64,000 bases of DNA from Trichobilharzia szidati (GCA_944472155.2 OX235277.1:36962804-37026803), one strand, 5' to 3'. Numbered from the stretch's first letter, positions 31,012 through 41,525 are shown. Notes: a model not told the origin generated them from the sequence alone. Program-made: numbers and translations.

Positions 31012-31890
31012 GTGAGTGAGAACGGTTATTCCGAAAAATCCATTGATAAGAATGTGAGTAAAAAATCAAGGTATCCCAAGGTATCAGCAGTTCCGAAAAA
31101 GGCCTTGTTCTTAAAAATTCAGTTTCTTGGGGATGACATCAGCAAGAAATTAACAGAACGCCTTAGAAATGCGATAGAAAGAGCATTCCTTACTTCTGAA
31201 TTACGCTGTGTCCTCAAAACAACCCCTATTTTGTGTTCGGGAGTAAAACATAAACTAACAAACTGCTCCTGTGAAGCCAGTGACATAGGCATACAATTAG
31301 GCGTGTTTCTCGTAGAATTTCCAAACACCACCCTACGTGGTTAAGTAAAGGCCAAACAGAATCCATTCATAGCGGTATTCTATTTCATCTAGTGGGTACA
31401 AAACACAAGATGGATGCTAAAGAAGCTTTCACAGTCATTTTCCACATACCAAACAAATCTTGACTTCACCTGAGGAGTTCGTCTACTACATATTGCTGAG
31501 GCCATTAGGATTCACATTAAGAAGCTTAACTTATGTATCCCAAAGAAGAAGTTGGTTCAGGCACTATCCTTACCTTGGCCATCAAAGGTTTAATGATCCT
31601 TAATTTGCTGTGAAAATTTCCTTAATTTCGTTTGATTTTTCAATTTTCTTTCATAATTTTATGCTTACTATAGCTTATGCATCTTTAGTGAACTGTATGT
31701 AATCCCACTTATCTTACTTAACAAATCGATATTATTATTTTTTTAAAAACACCAATATTATTTGTGGCGAATAATCTAGAGTATCCTGTGTATACAAACA
31801 CATATATGTATGCATAATTGTAGGGCCAGAAGACGACAATATCGAAAAGGATCTTCTCTGCTCAATGTTTTTGTTTTTTCTTAAGGTTAG
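31012..31890 (+). mobile_element. Penelope-like element, C-terminal region and 3' end
   Basis: The frame 31012-31344 has KKALFLKIQFLGDDISKKLTERLRNAIERAF and LCSGVKHKLTNCSCEASDIG, the region leading into GIY-YIG, which is disrupted here. C-terminal motifs EAIRIHIKKLNLCI..LVQALSLPWPSKV lie near 31500-31590. The non-coding end runs to about 31890 (TAATTGTAGGGCCAGAAGACGACAATATCG). Frameshifted and inactive. Confidence 0.65.
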
Positions 31891-32041
31891 TAGAAACTCG
31901 CTAATGAGCAGACTACAGACGTCTTAAATACTGGTGGGAGTGGAAAATACCTCTAGAGATCATGTTTTAATAGATCAAGATCGTGTGAACAAGAGAAATT
32001 TAATGCAATATAATATTATTATTCATTAATATGATTCTCAT

Positions 32042-32957
32042 GGGTGTACCCCAAATATTCATCAACCTTATTCAACAGCTGTACGACAACGACACATGTC
32101 AAGTGATCCACAACGGAAAACTCAGCGAGGCGTTTGGAGTAAACACAGGAGTCAGACAAGGGTGCTTACTATCACCAATGATATCCCTAACTGTGGTGGA
32201 CTGGACTATGCATCAGACAGTGGGAAACGAGAAGACAGGGATATCCTGGACCGACATGAAGAATCTAGAAGACCTGGATTTCGTGGATGATTTATGTTTG
32301 ATGTCACACGAAATCGAAGACTTACAGGCGAAAACCGACTAACTGGTTGAAGAACCAGCAAAGACAGGATTCCAAGTGAACATAGACAAGACGGAGTTCA
32401 TGAAAATAACCAACCAACAACAACAACAGGAGCAACATCCAACGCCAATCACCATCAACGGGAGGAATTTGAAAGAGGTTACTTCATTCACTTATCTAGG
32501 GAGCATTGTCTCAACTACTGGAGGAACAGACGAGGATGACAAATCGAGAATCAGGAAGGCGAGAAGCACATTCATCAACCTGAAACCAATCTGGAAATCT
32601 TCGTCACTCAGCATCAACAATAAAATTCGGATTTTCAATACAAACGTCAAGTCAGTACCTCTATACGGATCAGCAGAAATCGGGCGTGTCACAAAGAATA
32701 TTTCCAACAGCCTGTTGCAGACCTTTATCAACAACTGTCTTCGTTCAATACTGAAGATTAGATGGCCGGAAAGAATCACCAACAAGAAACTATGGGAACA
32801 AACAAAACAAGAACCAATCGCTCAACAAATATGCAGGAGAAAGTGGAGATGGATTGAACACTCGCTGAGGAGGCTGCTGGGTGATATCGCGCGTCAGGCC
32901 ATCACTCAATTGGAACCCGAAAGGGGAGCGGCGAGTGGTTCGTCGGTGCAAAGGTGA
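32042..32957 (+). pseudogene. RTE reverse transcriptase remnant
   Basis: Motifs in order: NLIQQLYDNDTCQVIHNGKL; GVNTGVRQGCLLSP (palm motif B, 32140-32178); DLDFVDDLCLMS (catalytic box, with Val where YADD/FADD has Ala; 32272-32307); an in-frame TAA at 32340-32342; IDKTEFMKI; SFTYLGSIVSTTGGTD; ININNKIRIF; NNCLRSILKIRWPERITNKKLWEQ; RRKWRWIEHSLRRLLGD. One stop and a later frameshift destroy the protein, but the frame before and after the stop is the same. The apparent ATG at 32031 lies in the target duplication and is not the element's own start. Confidence 0.82.
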
Positions 32958-33105
32958 CATGGAGGAGATCGTGTGAAGAGGAGCTGAAACAGTATGGACT
33001 AACATGGATGCAAGTGAAAAGTATAGCAGAAAACAGAAACAAGTGGAGACGTGCAGTTGGAGCCCTATGTTCCACTAGGAACCCAAGGGAAAATTAATAA
33101 ATAAT
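32042..33105 (+). mobile_element. RTE LINE, 5'-truncated copy with 14-bp target duplication
   Basis: AATATGATTCTCAT occurs at 32028-32041 and 33106-33119. The copy starts inside the reverse transcriptase at GVPQIFINLIQQLYD and ends with TTCC-ACTA-GGAA and (AATA)n. Truncation plus a long duplication is the standard outcome of target-primed reverse transcription. Confidence 0.88.
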
Positions 33106-33189
33106 AATATGATTCTCATAGATTCCAGATGAAACATAGCGATCCAACTGAATGACTCTTCATATTCTCTGTGGTTTTCTTCATCTTGT

Positions 33190-33510
33190 CCTACAATTGC
33201 ACATGATCTTTCACTTTCTCCCTGTACCATCTCTCCAGTGTCATACTACGATGCTTCATACTCTTCGTCTGCCATTTGGATTCCATTTGAGGACCTGGCT
33301 CGTGACGGCATTTGATAGTTTCCTAAGACTGTGTTCGATCCATTTCCTTTTCCTTCGGCATGTTTTTCGAGCGACAGGTTCCTGATTGGCTGGCTCCCAG
33401 AGTTTCTTGTTCCGAATACTTTATGGTCATTTGATCTTCGATTTGGAGTGAAGACAGCTGTCGATAAATATTTGCAGCTTGTTAGAAATGCCTTTCTTGA
33501 CACAGTATAT
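33190..33510 (-). mobile_element. RTE LINE 3' fragment
   Basis: Minus strand: NSGSQPIRNLSLEKHAEGKGNG and SNGIQMADEEYEAS, decayed copies of the LWERTNQEP.. and WNPEG regions. No clear 3' tail. Confidence 0.5.
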
Positions 33511-33739
33511 TAATGGAGGCTTTTTTGGTAGCCTAAGTTTTTACCAGGTCACCTCAAACTCACACTATCATTACAACGACAAGATGGGATTAAACATCTC
33601 GCGTTCACTGACCAGTTTATACGTTTTGTTCGATAAAAACTCGTATGTTCATTGTACTTTTGAAAGAAGCATGCTGTTAAACTGCTTCAGCACTGTGGAG
33701 TGCAATTTGACAAGTCTCATATAAAACTCATTCTGTAGC

Positions 33740-34545
33740 TATTTGATGATGCCAAATAACTGATAAAAGAAAGATCACCGAAGTGTATGAGGTGAAGACA
33801 GGAGCAAGGCAAGGCTGCATTTCACTGGAGATACTCTGAACAGTCATAGAATAGACCATATGGCAAGCTTTGTTTATGGAGCAAGAAGGTAGGCATTGGT
33901 TAGACTGAAAACAGTCCTCAGAAGATAGTAGTTCTGCGGATGATTTATCTGTCAAGTCCCACAAACTGGAAAATGAGAAACCGTCAGCCAACACGCTGGC
34001 AGAAGAAACGGTCAAGACCGAACTTCAGCTAGTGAAAATACACGAAGGCTAACAAGAAGCAACAGTCATCATCTACGAGCGAAATGTAAATGAAATCATC
34101 TTCTCCACCTAACTGGATAGCATCGTTTCAACTACAGACAGTAGACACGGATAACAAAGATCCAAGGAAGCAAGGCAGGCGTCCAGGATTCTGAAATCGA
34201 TGTGCTAATCTACGACGCTCACCACAATGGAACAACATCCGTATCCACCAAAAGCACTTCAACCAGACTGCTGGATGTTCTCGTCAACAGCTGAATTCAT
34301 TGACTTTATACTGGTTACAAGATGGCCTTTTGGAAAGGGGGAACAACAAGAGATTGTGGCACGCAGTGAAATACTAATAGTCATCGATGGTTTTACGTCC
34401 AGCGTCGACTTGTTAGAGAGCATGTGAATAGGAGACAACAGCTTGCCGGCAGTAGTGGAGCCAGTTAGGAGTAATGCGAGCGGAGTGGAGATGTGCTTCT
34501 GAAGTTCCATACTTCACTCGCAACTCAATCAATTATTAATAATTA
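33740..34545 (+). mobile_element. RTE LINE, C-terminal half, decayed
   Basis: RQGCIS-like motif near 33808, SADDLSVKSHKLENEKPSA-like catalytic box near 33935, then broken frames to a basic tail and an AT-rich triplet end at about 34530. Heavily frameshifted. Confidence 0.55.
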
Positions 34546-35149
34546 TAACAGTAACAGTGATAATATAACATAAATATGATGCTTTACAAACTCATTAAAA
34601 GACTAAGTATGAGAACTAGGTCATAAAGATACTTTTTAATTTAATCAAAAACAAAATTTTGAACAAATTAGGAAGATATATGTATAACTAACCTAATCAT
34701 AAGTGACAATATGCTGTCACCGTTTTATAATGGCGACGTTTACAACTGCCTACTTACTGATTGAATCTTGAAATGTTTATTCCAATAATATACGAATTCC
34801 TCAGCATTAATAGTGTCAGGATTTTAAAAATACCGCAAAACCTGTTTGTTTATATTCCCCTAATATTCAGTTTCAACTAAGTTTATACATTTCACCTGAT
34901 TACCAATGCTCATTAAAATTTTCAAAAGAATGCTCAATAAACAAAGAATACTCTTTTCGATAACCTGCTCTTCATCTGGTTCTACAGTTATATATATACG
35001 TTAGAGTGAATGAATTAGTGTTATGAATAACATTTATTTTGTTTAAATAACATCGAATCAATCAATAATATGAGTAGATTACAGTTCAATAGCGTCAACA
35101 TAACAATATACTGAATATCCGAAGAATTAGGAAAGATGATGATACAAAT
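34546..35149. other. No gene; PLE-type end sequence near 34920-35020
   Basis: The phrase AATGCTCAATAAACAAAGAATACTCTTTTCGATAACCTG resembles sequence beside PLE copies; the rest is AT-rich. Confidence 0.4.
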
Positions 35150-35745
35150 TTATGAATTTATAGTCTCTACTGAATGTCAGGGCAGTAACAGGGGCTGGAC
35201 TTCTGTTGCACACAAAGCACTGGTTGTTTGACTTGGATCGTGATAGCCTCTGCTGTTTGGAGTATGCGTCAGTGGCGCAGTGGTTAGGACTCTCGCCGAA
35301 CGTACAGGCGGTCCGGGTTTGGATCACCCGCCGGAGCACACCCGGTATCTACGGTCGGCCTGCAAAATTTGGGCTACTAATATCGCATGCTGAAAATTCC
35401 ATACCTGCACCAAAAAAATACAGTGTGGAATCAAGCTGTAATAAAAAAAATACCTGGATGTTTTTGGTAATGTGTTTGGTACCTGGTAGATGATAGGGAA
35501 GGATTCTTCAATGCTGGCTTTATGGCAGGTTTGGTCTAATATCGAAATGTTGATGTTTTTACTACACCTTTGCATAGGCATACTGGGAGATATTCTCAAG
35601 CATGAACATTCAAGTTCGTAGAGCAATGGCCGATATAACTCACTCCACAAGCGCAGTTGAATTGGTAGATACAATATAACTGCCTTTGCCAAATGAAGAA
35701 TAATATATGCCAAAGGAATTATTCAGCATCAGTGTAATAAAACAG
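35150..35745 (-). mobile_element. Penelope-like element, GIY-YIG region, split by a SINE
   Basis: Minus strand: CIYQFNCACGVSYIGHC (35690-35630) is the GIY-YIG start; a stop lies ten codons later. After the SINE at 35262-35452 the C-terminal motif resumes as AEAITIQVKQPVLCVQQK (35245-35195), so both sides belong to one element. Confidence 0.7.
35262..35452 (+). mobile_element. tRNA-headed SINE, tail type A, inserted in PLE
   Basis: GCGTCAGTGGCGCAGTGG head, decayed B box, GGTATCTACGGTCGGCC body, tail ATTCCATAC..AGTGTGGAATCAAGC and A-rich end. Confidence 0.8.
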
Positions 35746-35799
35746 AGTCGGGTCTGCTTAAGCGCCTGAAGGTAACTCAATATTCTTTTTATTATTATT

Positions 35800-36775
35800 G
35801 TTGTTTCCTTTAATTCCTAGAGGAACATAGGGCTTCACCCGTGCGTCTCCATTGCGTTCAGTTCTCTGCTAGAGTCTTCACCTGGCTCCATGTCTGCCCA
35901 CACGTCTTCATCTATTGTTCACATGACCTCCTCCAAGTCACCTTCACACTGACGACCAACTCGCCACTTCCCTTTCGGGTTCCACTCGAGCAATGGCTTG
36001 TCTAGTGATGTCACCTGATGGTTTCCTCAAAGTATGGCCAATCTATCTCCATTTAGTCCTGCTTATTTGTTTCACAATCGGTTCCTGGTTGGTTCACTCC
36101 CAGAGATCTCTGTTTCTGATCTTTTCTGGCCATCTGATCTTGAGTATTGAGCGAAGACAGCTGTTAATGAAGGTTTGTAGTTTGTTTGAGATGCTCTTTA
36201 TGACGCGCCAATTCTCTGATCCGTATAGCAGCGGTGACTTCACATTGGAGGTGAAAATCCGGATCTTATTTTTGACGCTGAGTGTTGTTGATCTCCACAC
36301 AGACTTGAGATTAGTGAAAGCTTGTCTTGCTTTTCCGATTCTTGCTTTGATCTCCTCGTCAGTTTCGTCCGCCTATAGTTGAAACGATGCTTCCCAGGTA
36401 GGTAGGTGAAGGAGGTTGTTTCTTTCAGGTCCCTCCCATTTATCCTGATCGTTGTCTGTTGTTGTTGCTGTTGCCCAGGAATTTTCATCACCTCTGTTTT
36501 ATCTATGTTCACCTGAAGTCCTATCTTCTCTGGATGCTTCTCCTGCTAACTTGTTGCTTTTCGCTTGCATGTCTTCCAGTTTGTGGGAAATCAGACATAT
36601 ATCATCGGCGAAGTTCAGATCCTCCAAGTTTTTTGTGTGAGTCCATTTTATGCCTGTTTCCTCATTTCCCGCTGTTTGTCGCATTATCCAATCTACTGCA
36701 GTCAAGAAATTATTGGCGATAGTAGGCAGCGTTGTCTTACTCCTGTCCTCACTTCGAAGGATTCCCTCTATATAT
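35800..36775 (-). mobile_element. RTE LINE, 5'-truncated, reverse transcriptase end
   Basis: Minus strand: NLEDLNFADDICLISHKLEDM (catalytic FADD near 36620), IDKTEVMKIPGQQQQQQ, ETTSFTYLPG, WRSTTLSVKNKIRIF, NSCLRSILKIRWPEKIRNRDLWE (36170-36094), tail SSRN and TTCC-TCTA-GGAA hairpin at about 35816-35827, then (AAT)n. A frameshift lies near the FTYL motif. It is one of the better preserved copies. Confidence 0.82.
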
Positions 36776-36799
36776 ATAAACCCTCTATATAACTATTTA

Positions 36800-37085
36800 A
36801 TTCCAATTAGATATTCCTGTCGATTGATTGGACCAAAGTGCTCATTCTCAGGTTGACATGTCGGCTGCTTGTGTAGATGCTTCGAAGATGTCTGGTCATG
36901 TAACTCGATGTCAATTGATGGATAGCGACTAGCAGTGGAATTCAGGATAACGCATATTTCGTCCCATTCGGGACTCTTCAGCAACTGGATGCACCTGCAT
37001 TTCCCAGTGAGTAGTGCTGTCCCCACCGAGACATGAACCCAGTGCCTGTCGTTTCAAACGCCAAAGCGTTATCCTTTAGACCACT
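36800..37085 (-). mobile_element. Sm-alpha-like hammerhead retroposon (family S)
   Basis: Minus strand: tRNA-like part with GGGTTCATGTCTC (B-box-like, 37028-37040), then CACTGGGAAATGCAGG, a hammerhead and the TTCCACTGCTAGTC phrase that follows the ribozyme in all three S copies here. Confidence 0.65.
36935..36990 (-). ncRNA. Hammerhead ribozyme with intact core (family S)
   Basis: CTGAAGA (36975-36981) fits CUGANGA. Stem II is GTCCC/GGGAC with loop GAAT (36961-36974). GAAA is at 36957-36960. Stem III has three pairs, with cleavage triplet ATC. Helix I is weak (three pairs plus a bulge). Confidence 0.65.
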
Positions 37086-37140
37086 TGGATGAAATGCTCA
37101 TCCTGGATTCCACTGCTAGTCACCATCGAACAAGTGACCT
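37086..37140 (+). repeat. Family S 3' half, head-to-head with the previous unit
   Basis: GATGAAATGCTCATCCTGG is the 3' half of an S hammerhead on the plus strand, followed by ATTCCACTGCTAGTCACC. Confidence 0.6.
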
Positions 37141-37819
37141 AGAAATAGCTGTATAGCTTTGAAGTGAGGTTACGAGATCCTTTTGCTGACTCATGTGTTC
37201 TTACTTGCATGAATTGAAAATTTTTCAAAATCTTCTCCGTAGCGCATGTGACAGTGTGTCATGCAATAAGATCCTGTGGTGTTATTTTCCGTACTGATAT
37301 ACTCTTCAATATAAAAGTCAGTGCTAAACATGTCAAGCAGAAGCCAAATGAAAGCATTTAAACCATCGAAAGCAAAAAACACGACAGCATCAAAGAATAC
37401 AAGCTGAAATTCATATCTGAAGCTTCATTTATGAAATGAACATTTCAATCAACCTAAAAGTCTAGAAGGTTATTTCACATCGTTATACCAAGCTATACAG
37501 TGAAATGCCAAGCCATGATTTATAGTAAATTAAGTCACTATGCCTTCCCCTAAATCATTCTGGTTTTCTTTGCGTTAACCATCAATGTTGTTTACCATTT
37601 CTGATTTTAAAAATCAAATACCCGGAAAGCAGGTAAACACATCTATCTGTATTCTTTGAAAAGAAAGAAAGTAGAAAGCAGAAAGAAGCGTTTTGAAGAG
37701 GCTTTTAAAGCGAACAGTTGACATTTCAAAAAAAGTGAATAAAACCTTAACAAATAAACAACATGCGGTACTTTATTTAAATGGACACTAGGTTGTCATT
37801 AATTTCATGCATCTAGGCC
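37141..37819. other. No gene recognised
   Basis: Unique-looking AT-rich sequence. Confidence 0.35.
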
Positions 37820-38346
37820 TCCGTTTTTTCGCAGAAATTAAGTAGTTTGTTTTTAACTCCCAAAAGCAAAATAGGAGTGGTTTTGAATAGACAGCATACT
37901 TCAGCGGCACTGAATGCTCTTTTTGCCGCATTCCTAAAGTGACGTGTTAATAACTCACTGATGTTATCTTCGATAAACTGAAGTTGTGAAAACTAGGTCT
38001 TTTTAGGAACTGACAAGACAGGCCAAAGTACCAATGGTTCCGAAAAAAGTCTAGTTTTTGCAACATCACTTTCTCAATGATAACATCAGTGAGGTATCTA
38101 CACAGAGCCTAAGGAAAGAGGCAGTAAAAAGAGCATTTAGTGCCGCTGAAGAATGCTGTCTCTTCGAAACCACGCCTATTTTGCTTTTGAGAGTTAAAGA
38201 TAAACTGCCTAATTTCGCCACTTCCAGGTGTATTTACCAATTTAACTGTTCCTGTGAAGCCAGTTACATAGGCTGTACAGAACGATAGTATTTAAAAACG
38301 CCAATATTGTTAATGATGGTTATTCTAGAATATTCTGTATATATTA
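37820..38346. mobile_element. PLE fragments arranged head to head, plus 3' end
   Basis: 37826-37990 (minus) and about 38060-38222 (plus) are inverted copies of the same PLE coding segment, both with KRAFSAAE.C.LF.TTPILLL.V-like residues. The plus copy continues to SRCIYQFNCSCEASYIGCTER (GIY-YIG start, 38220-38288) and then jumps to the non-coding PLE end. Confidence 0.65.
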
Positions 38347-38354
38347 ACATGTAT

Positions 38355-38509
38355 TTATTTATTTTTATTTTTGGTTACAGCTTGATGCCCCACCGTATTT
38401 TCAGTACAAGTATACAATTTTCAGCATGGATATCGGTAGCTCAAATTTTGCAGGCCGACCATAGGGGATCAAACCCCGGCGACAGTCCTAACCACTGTGC
38501 CACTGACGC
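38355..38509 (-). mobile_element. tRNA-headed SINE, type A, with target duplication
   Basis: It is flanked by ACATGTAT at 38347-38354 and 38510-38517, inside PLE 3' sequence that continues on both sides. Its own head has an internal deletion between the B box and the GCGACAGTCC part. Confidence 0.85.
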
Positions 38510-38600
38510 ACATGTATATAATTGTAGCGGAAATTGTCGAAAAGAATATTCCTTTCTCAAATTTTCTTTTGTTTGCAGTGTGACCTAAATGTGAGGTGGC
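38510..38600 (+). mobile_element. PLE 3' end, continuation
   Basis: ATATAATTGTAGCGG..GTCGAAAAGAATATTCC continues the PLE end interrupted by the SINE. Confidence 0.5.
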
Positions 38601-38626
38601 TGTCGCTATCACCACGTACTCTTCTT

Positions 38627-38860
38627 TTTTTATTCCTATACGTTTCCAGTGGAACATAGGGCTCCAGGCTAGAGGCTTGAAGTTTCTGTAGCAGAGTTTA
38701 TTTTTATGGGATGCGGCTGCTGGCCTCATGCCCAATCTTCCCTCTATGCTAGTCTTATTATTGGCTTAGCGAGGTAAAGGAGTACATCGGCCGGGGATCG
38801 AACCCGGGACCATGTGTATTATCGGCGACCTTCCTAACCGCTGTGCCACCGACGTGGCCA
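38627..38860 (-). mobile_element. tRNA-headed SINE, tail type B
   Basis: Minus strand: GGTGGCACAGCGG, GGGTTCGATCCCC, CTCGCTAAGCC, GGGCATGAGGCCAGCAGCC, GCTACAGAAACTTCAAGCC, TTCC-ACTG-GGAA end. A possible duplication with one mismatch, CGTACTCTT/CGCACTCTT, flanks it. Confidence 0.82.
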
Positions 38861-38889
38861 CCGCGCACTCTTAATGGTTGTTATTATAT

Positions 38890-39065
38890 AGTTGGAAGCA
38901 ATCAGAAGGAAGCATTGCTGACCTAAGCTTCGTGTTTGTTGACACTCGAACCTTGTGTTGCAGTCAGAGACGTCACCGTTGAGTTATTCGAAACCTTAAT
39001 TGCCCTCTGAATGTTATGAAAATACTCCTTGATGATGAAGCTAGGTCCAAGGCTTCCTACCGACT
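38890..39065. repeat. Family N fragments in both orientations
   Basis: About 38890-38995 is N on the minus strand, with stem II GTGT/ACAC and GTC retained but GAAG for GAAA. 39025-39065 is the N 3' phrase on the plus strand. Confidence 0.5.
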
Positions 39066-39899
39066 GCCTTCAACCATCTATAAACAAAATAACGATAATA
39101 ATAAATACCAATTGTTTCACTGTATTAACCGAAACAAATGTTCATTCCTTCACCTAAGCCTGATATTTTCTGTACATTTCACCAATTAGAATGGTAACTG
39201 TAGATTTCTCTTGTAACTATTTTAATTGCCTTTTCGTTAAAAAAAACAACTAATAATACATCTCTGGAATTTATAATCATGGGATTTAAAATGCGCACTG
39301 ACTTTTTCTCTTCCGCCTCAAACCTTCTCTTCTTAACTAACTTAATGCACTTCTGCTTTGTAGGGAGAAACGTCATTTACATTAAGTGTTTAGCCAAAGC
39401 ACAGCTGGATGCCTACATCTTACATCTAAATAGGTTGATGTCCAGTATACTGGTGTATAGTACAAAGTATTCAGAATGAAAAATACACACAACAAAACAG
39501 TAGTCTCACTTAAATTACAGAGATAATTAGCAAAAACTCACTTAGACTAATTTAGGCTTGGAATTTCGGCAGTGCGGTAGACTGTGGTTCCATACTAGAT
39601 AAGGCTATTTGATATAAGCCACAGAGAAATACGGAATCTGTGTACAGTTATCAGTACTGTATCAGTGTGTGCGTGTGTACTGTGGAATTTCACTTTGAAT
39701 AATTTAGTCGTATGTTTAGATTCTCTTGGTTTTTAAGCAATAGCAATAATTTAAAAATAGATTTCACTCTGAACTGAAATTTCCTGACTTCAGGATGGTA
39801 CGCTTTACAGAGAAATAAGAGGAAGAATTTCGAAAAGATGTTGAAAAACAGCGGCGACCCACACAAAAATTCATTAACAAGTACGGATCTATGTAAAGG
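39066..39899. other. No gene recognised
   Basis: Short frames near 39179-39479 have no recognised similarity. Confidence 0.4.
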
Positions 39900-40092
39900 T
39901 TTAAATGCGCTATATCACAAGATGATAAAGTTAGAATTCATGAGTCATTGAATCCCAACTCAAATGGCTGAATAGTCATCGATTTCAGTCTCGTAACCTA
40001 AAGCTCAAGAAAGAGAACCCTGGCAATAGAGTCATTGGTACCTAATGCAGAAGAGTTCCAAAATAAGACAAAGCATTAGATGGTTACAGGCT
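39900..40092 (+). mobile_element. Family H retroposon, decayed
   Basis: GTAACCTAAAGCTCAAG head remnant, then GCAGAAGAGTTCC..GACAAAGC where the hammerhead was. Confidence 0.4.
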
Positions 40093-40180
40093 ATCAGCAG
40101 GAAGCCTTGGATCTAGGTTTCGTGCTCGGTGGCACTCACCAGTCAGCAAGGCGTATCTGCAAACATGAAGGGCTAGATAC
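40093..40180 (-). mobile_element. Family N fragment with ribozyme
   Basis: It is an inverted N piece placed between a family H copy and a plus-strand N copy. Confidence 0.55.
40104..40152 (-). ncRNA. Variant hammerhead, best N copy
   Basis: Helix I is perfect over six pairs: GCCTTG (40152-40147) with CAAGGC (40109-40104). The core CTGACTGGTGA (40146-40136) has CTGA and GA separated by five bases instead of one. Stem II GTGC/GCAC is perfect with a six-base loop. GAAA is at 40121-40118, then CCTAGATC with cleavage-type triplet ATC. Everything but the core length follows the hammerhead plan. Confidence 0.55.
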
Positions 40181-40189
40181 ATTACTCTA

Positions 40190-40480
40190 GTTACTGACTA
40201 AGGTCCAATCAAAAGTATCCAAAAGTACTGAATAGCACAGTGGTAGCGTTTCTAACTACAGCACTGAGTGACGCAGGTTAGAATCTCAGGATGGACATGA
40301 GTTACTTCAAGACTGCAGATACGCCTTGCTGAAGGGTGAGTGCCAACTAGCACAAAACTTGTGTCTTAGGCTTTCTGCCGATTGCCTTCAACCATCTAAT
40401 ATCAAAAAATCCAAAGTGCACCCGGATGGCAAGCCACCTAAAATGGTGGCCACACTGCAAATTTGACCGATAGAAATCCA
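40190..40480 (+). mobile_element. Family N retroposon
   Basis: A-box-like TAGCACAGTGGTAGC (40227-40241), B-box-like CAGGTTAGAATCTC, hammerhead-like RNA at 40323-40371, 3' phrase TTCAACCATCTAATATC, and an extension AAAGTGCACCCGGATGGCAAGCCACC shared with other N copies. Confidence 0.6.
40323..40371 (+). ncRNA. Variant hammerhead-like RNA (family N)
   Basis: GCCTTG pairs with TTAGGC except one mismatch. The core CTGAAGGGTGA has the same enlarged length as the other N copies. Stem II GTGC/GCAC is perfect. GAAA has become AAAA, and the cleavage triplet is GTC 40363-40365. Confidence 0.45.
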
Positions 40481-40654
40481 TTTGAATAAGGCATTTAGAA
40501 GACAAATTTCGCAAGATGATATCATCATTTCGTAGTTTCTTTACAACCACTTTACAACTAACATGGTTAACAATAATAAAATAAAATAAAGTTCATGACT
40601 CAGTTATATGAAAAAACAAAAGTACATACTAATCACCAATCATATTTAAATAGG

Positions 40655-41356
40655 TCATGTAGTCCATGGTAGGCGAAGATTGAAGTCTATTGTTTTTTGT
40701 ACACACAGTTTAGGCTGTGTGTGATTAATCCAAAGTGTTTCCATCACCTTCAATATCCTTGAATTAGAGTTATGTGATGAAATAATTGTGAAGCAGTCAC
40801 TAATATTGATTTTGTGACCTGACATTAATGAGTGTTTTGCAATGGATGATGCTGGATTTCTATTCAGATTAATCGCGTTGGGATTTTCTATGTGATTTAG
40901 TAGCCATTTTGGAACATGTTCTTTTCGACGACATTGGAACATTCTGTTGGTTCTACCTATAATATAAGTGTCACCGTAGCTGCAGGTGAACTTGTAGATG
41001 CAGTTTGAAGTAGAGTCCACAGAATTTCGTCCTTTAATCGTAGGTACAGGGATCGAAAATGTTCGACAAATGAGAAAAAGAGATGCGGCATAGAGTGTGC
41101 GTTTGATGGCTGACCGAAGTCTTTGAGCTGTCAACTGCATAATCTGGTCACCCTTGAATGGTAGGTTAATAAAGACAGCTTTCTTTGGTACGGAAGCTAT
41201 CTTTTCGAGATGTGGTTTTTCTTTACTGTGACAAGTGATAAAGTTTTCCGGATAACCATTAGCTAATAAAACTGAATGTATATGTTGAAACTCATTGAAA
41301 CATAAATATATGCAAATTCGAGTGAAGCCCGAAGAAGATCTGATTGAAAACAACAA
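40655..41356 (-). pseudogene. Penelope-like element, C-terminal 234 codons with GIY-YIG domain
   Basis: This is the longest undamaged PLE frame in the window. Residues about 51-90 (EKIASVPKKAVFINLPFKGDQ.. to ..RSAIKRTLYA) are the linker after the reverse transcriptase. Residues 119-150 (CIYKFTCSYGDTYIIGRTNRMFQ, RRKEHVPKWL) are the GIY-YIG endonuclease that nicks target DNA, with Arg139 and Glu146-His147 in place. Glu206 in ILKVMETLWI fits the conserved metal-binding Glu. The end LCVQKTIDFNLRLPW is the family C-terminus. The frame opens at TTG, not ATG, and no reverse transcriptase is upstream, so it is a truncated copy. TYIIGRT has an extra Ile compared with the YIGRT of other copies. Confidence 0.78.
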
Positions 41357-41394
41357 TACTGTTTGGCCATAGATCTTGTTCTAACAAGTAAACA

Positions 41395-41525
41395 CTTTGC
41401 CTAATTTACTGGTCAATAGTAAGCTGGGAGAAGAGTGCAGGTTGGGCATAAGGCTGTAAAAACAGCACAACCATTAATGAAACTTCAGAGCTTGAGGCCC
41501 TATGTTTCACACAGAATGGAAAAAA
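41395..41525 (+). mobile_element. SINE tail type B, 5'-truncated
   Basis: Only the body end GTTGGGCATAAGGCTG and the terminal GAGGCCCTATGTTTCACACAGAATGG remain. Confidence 0.6.
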
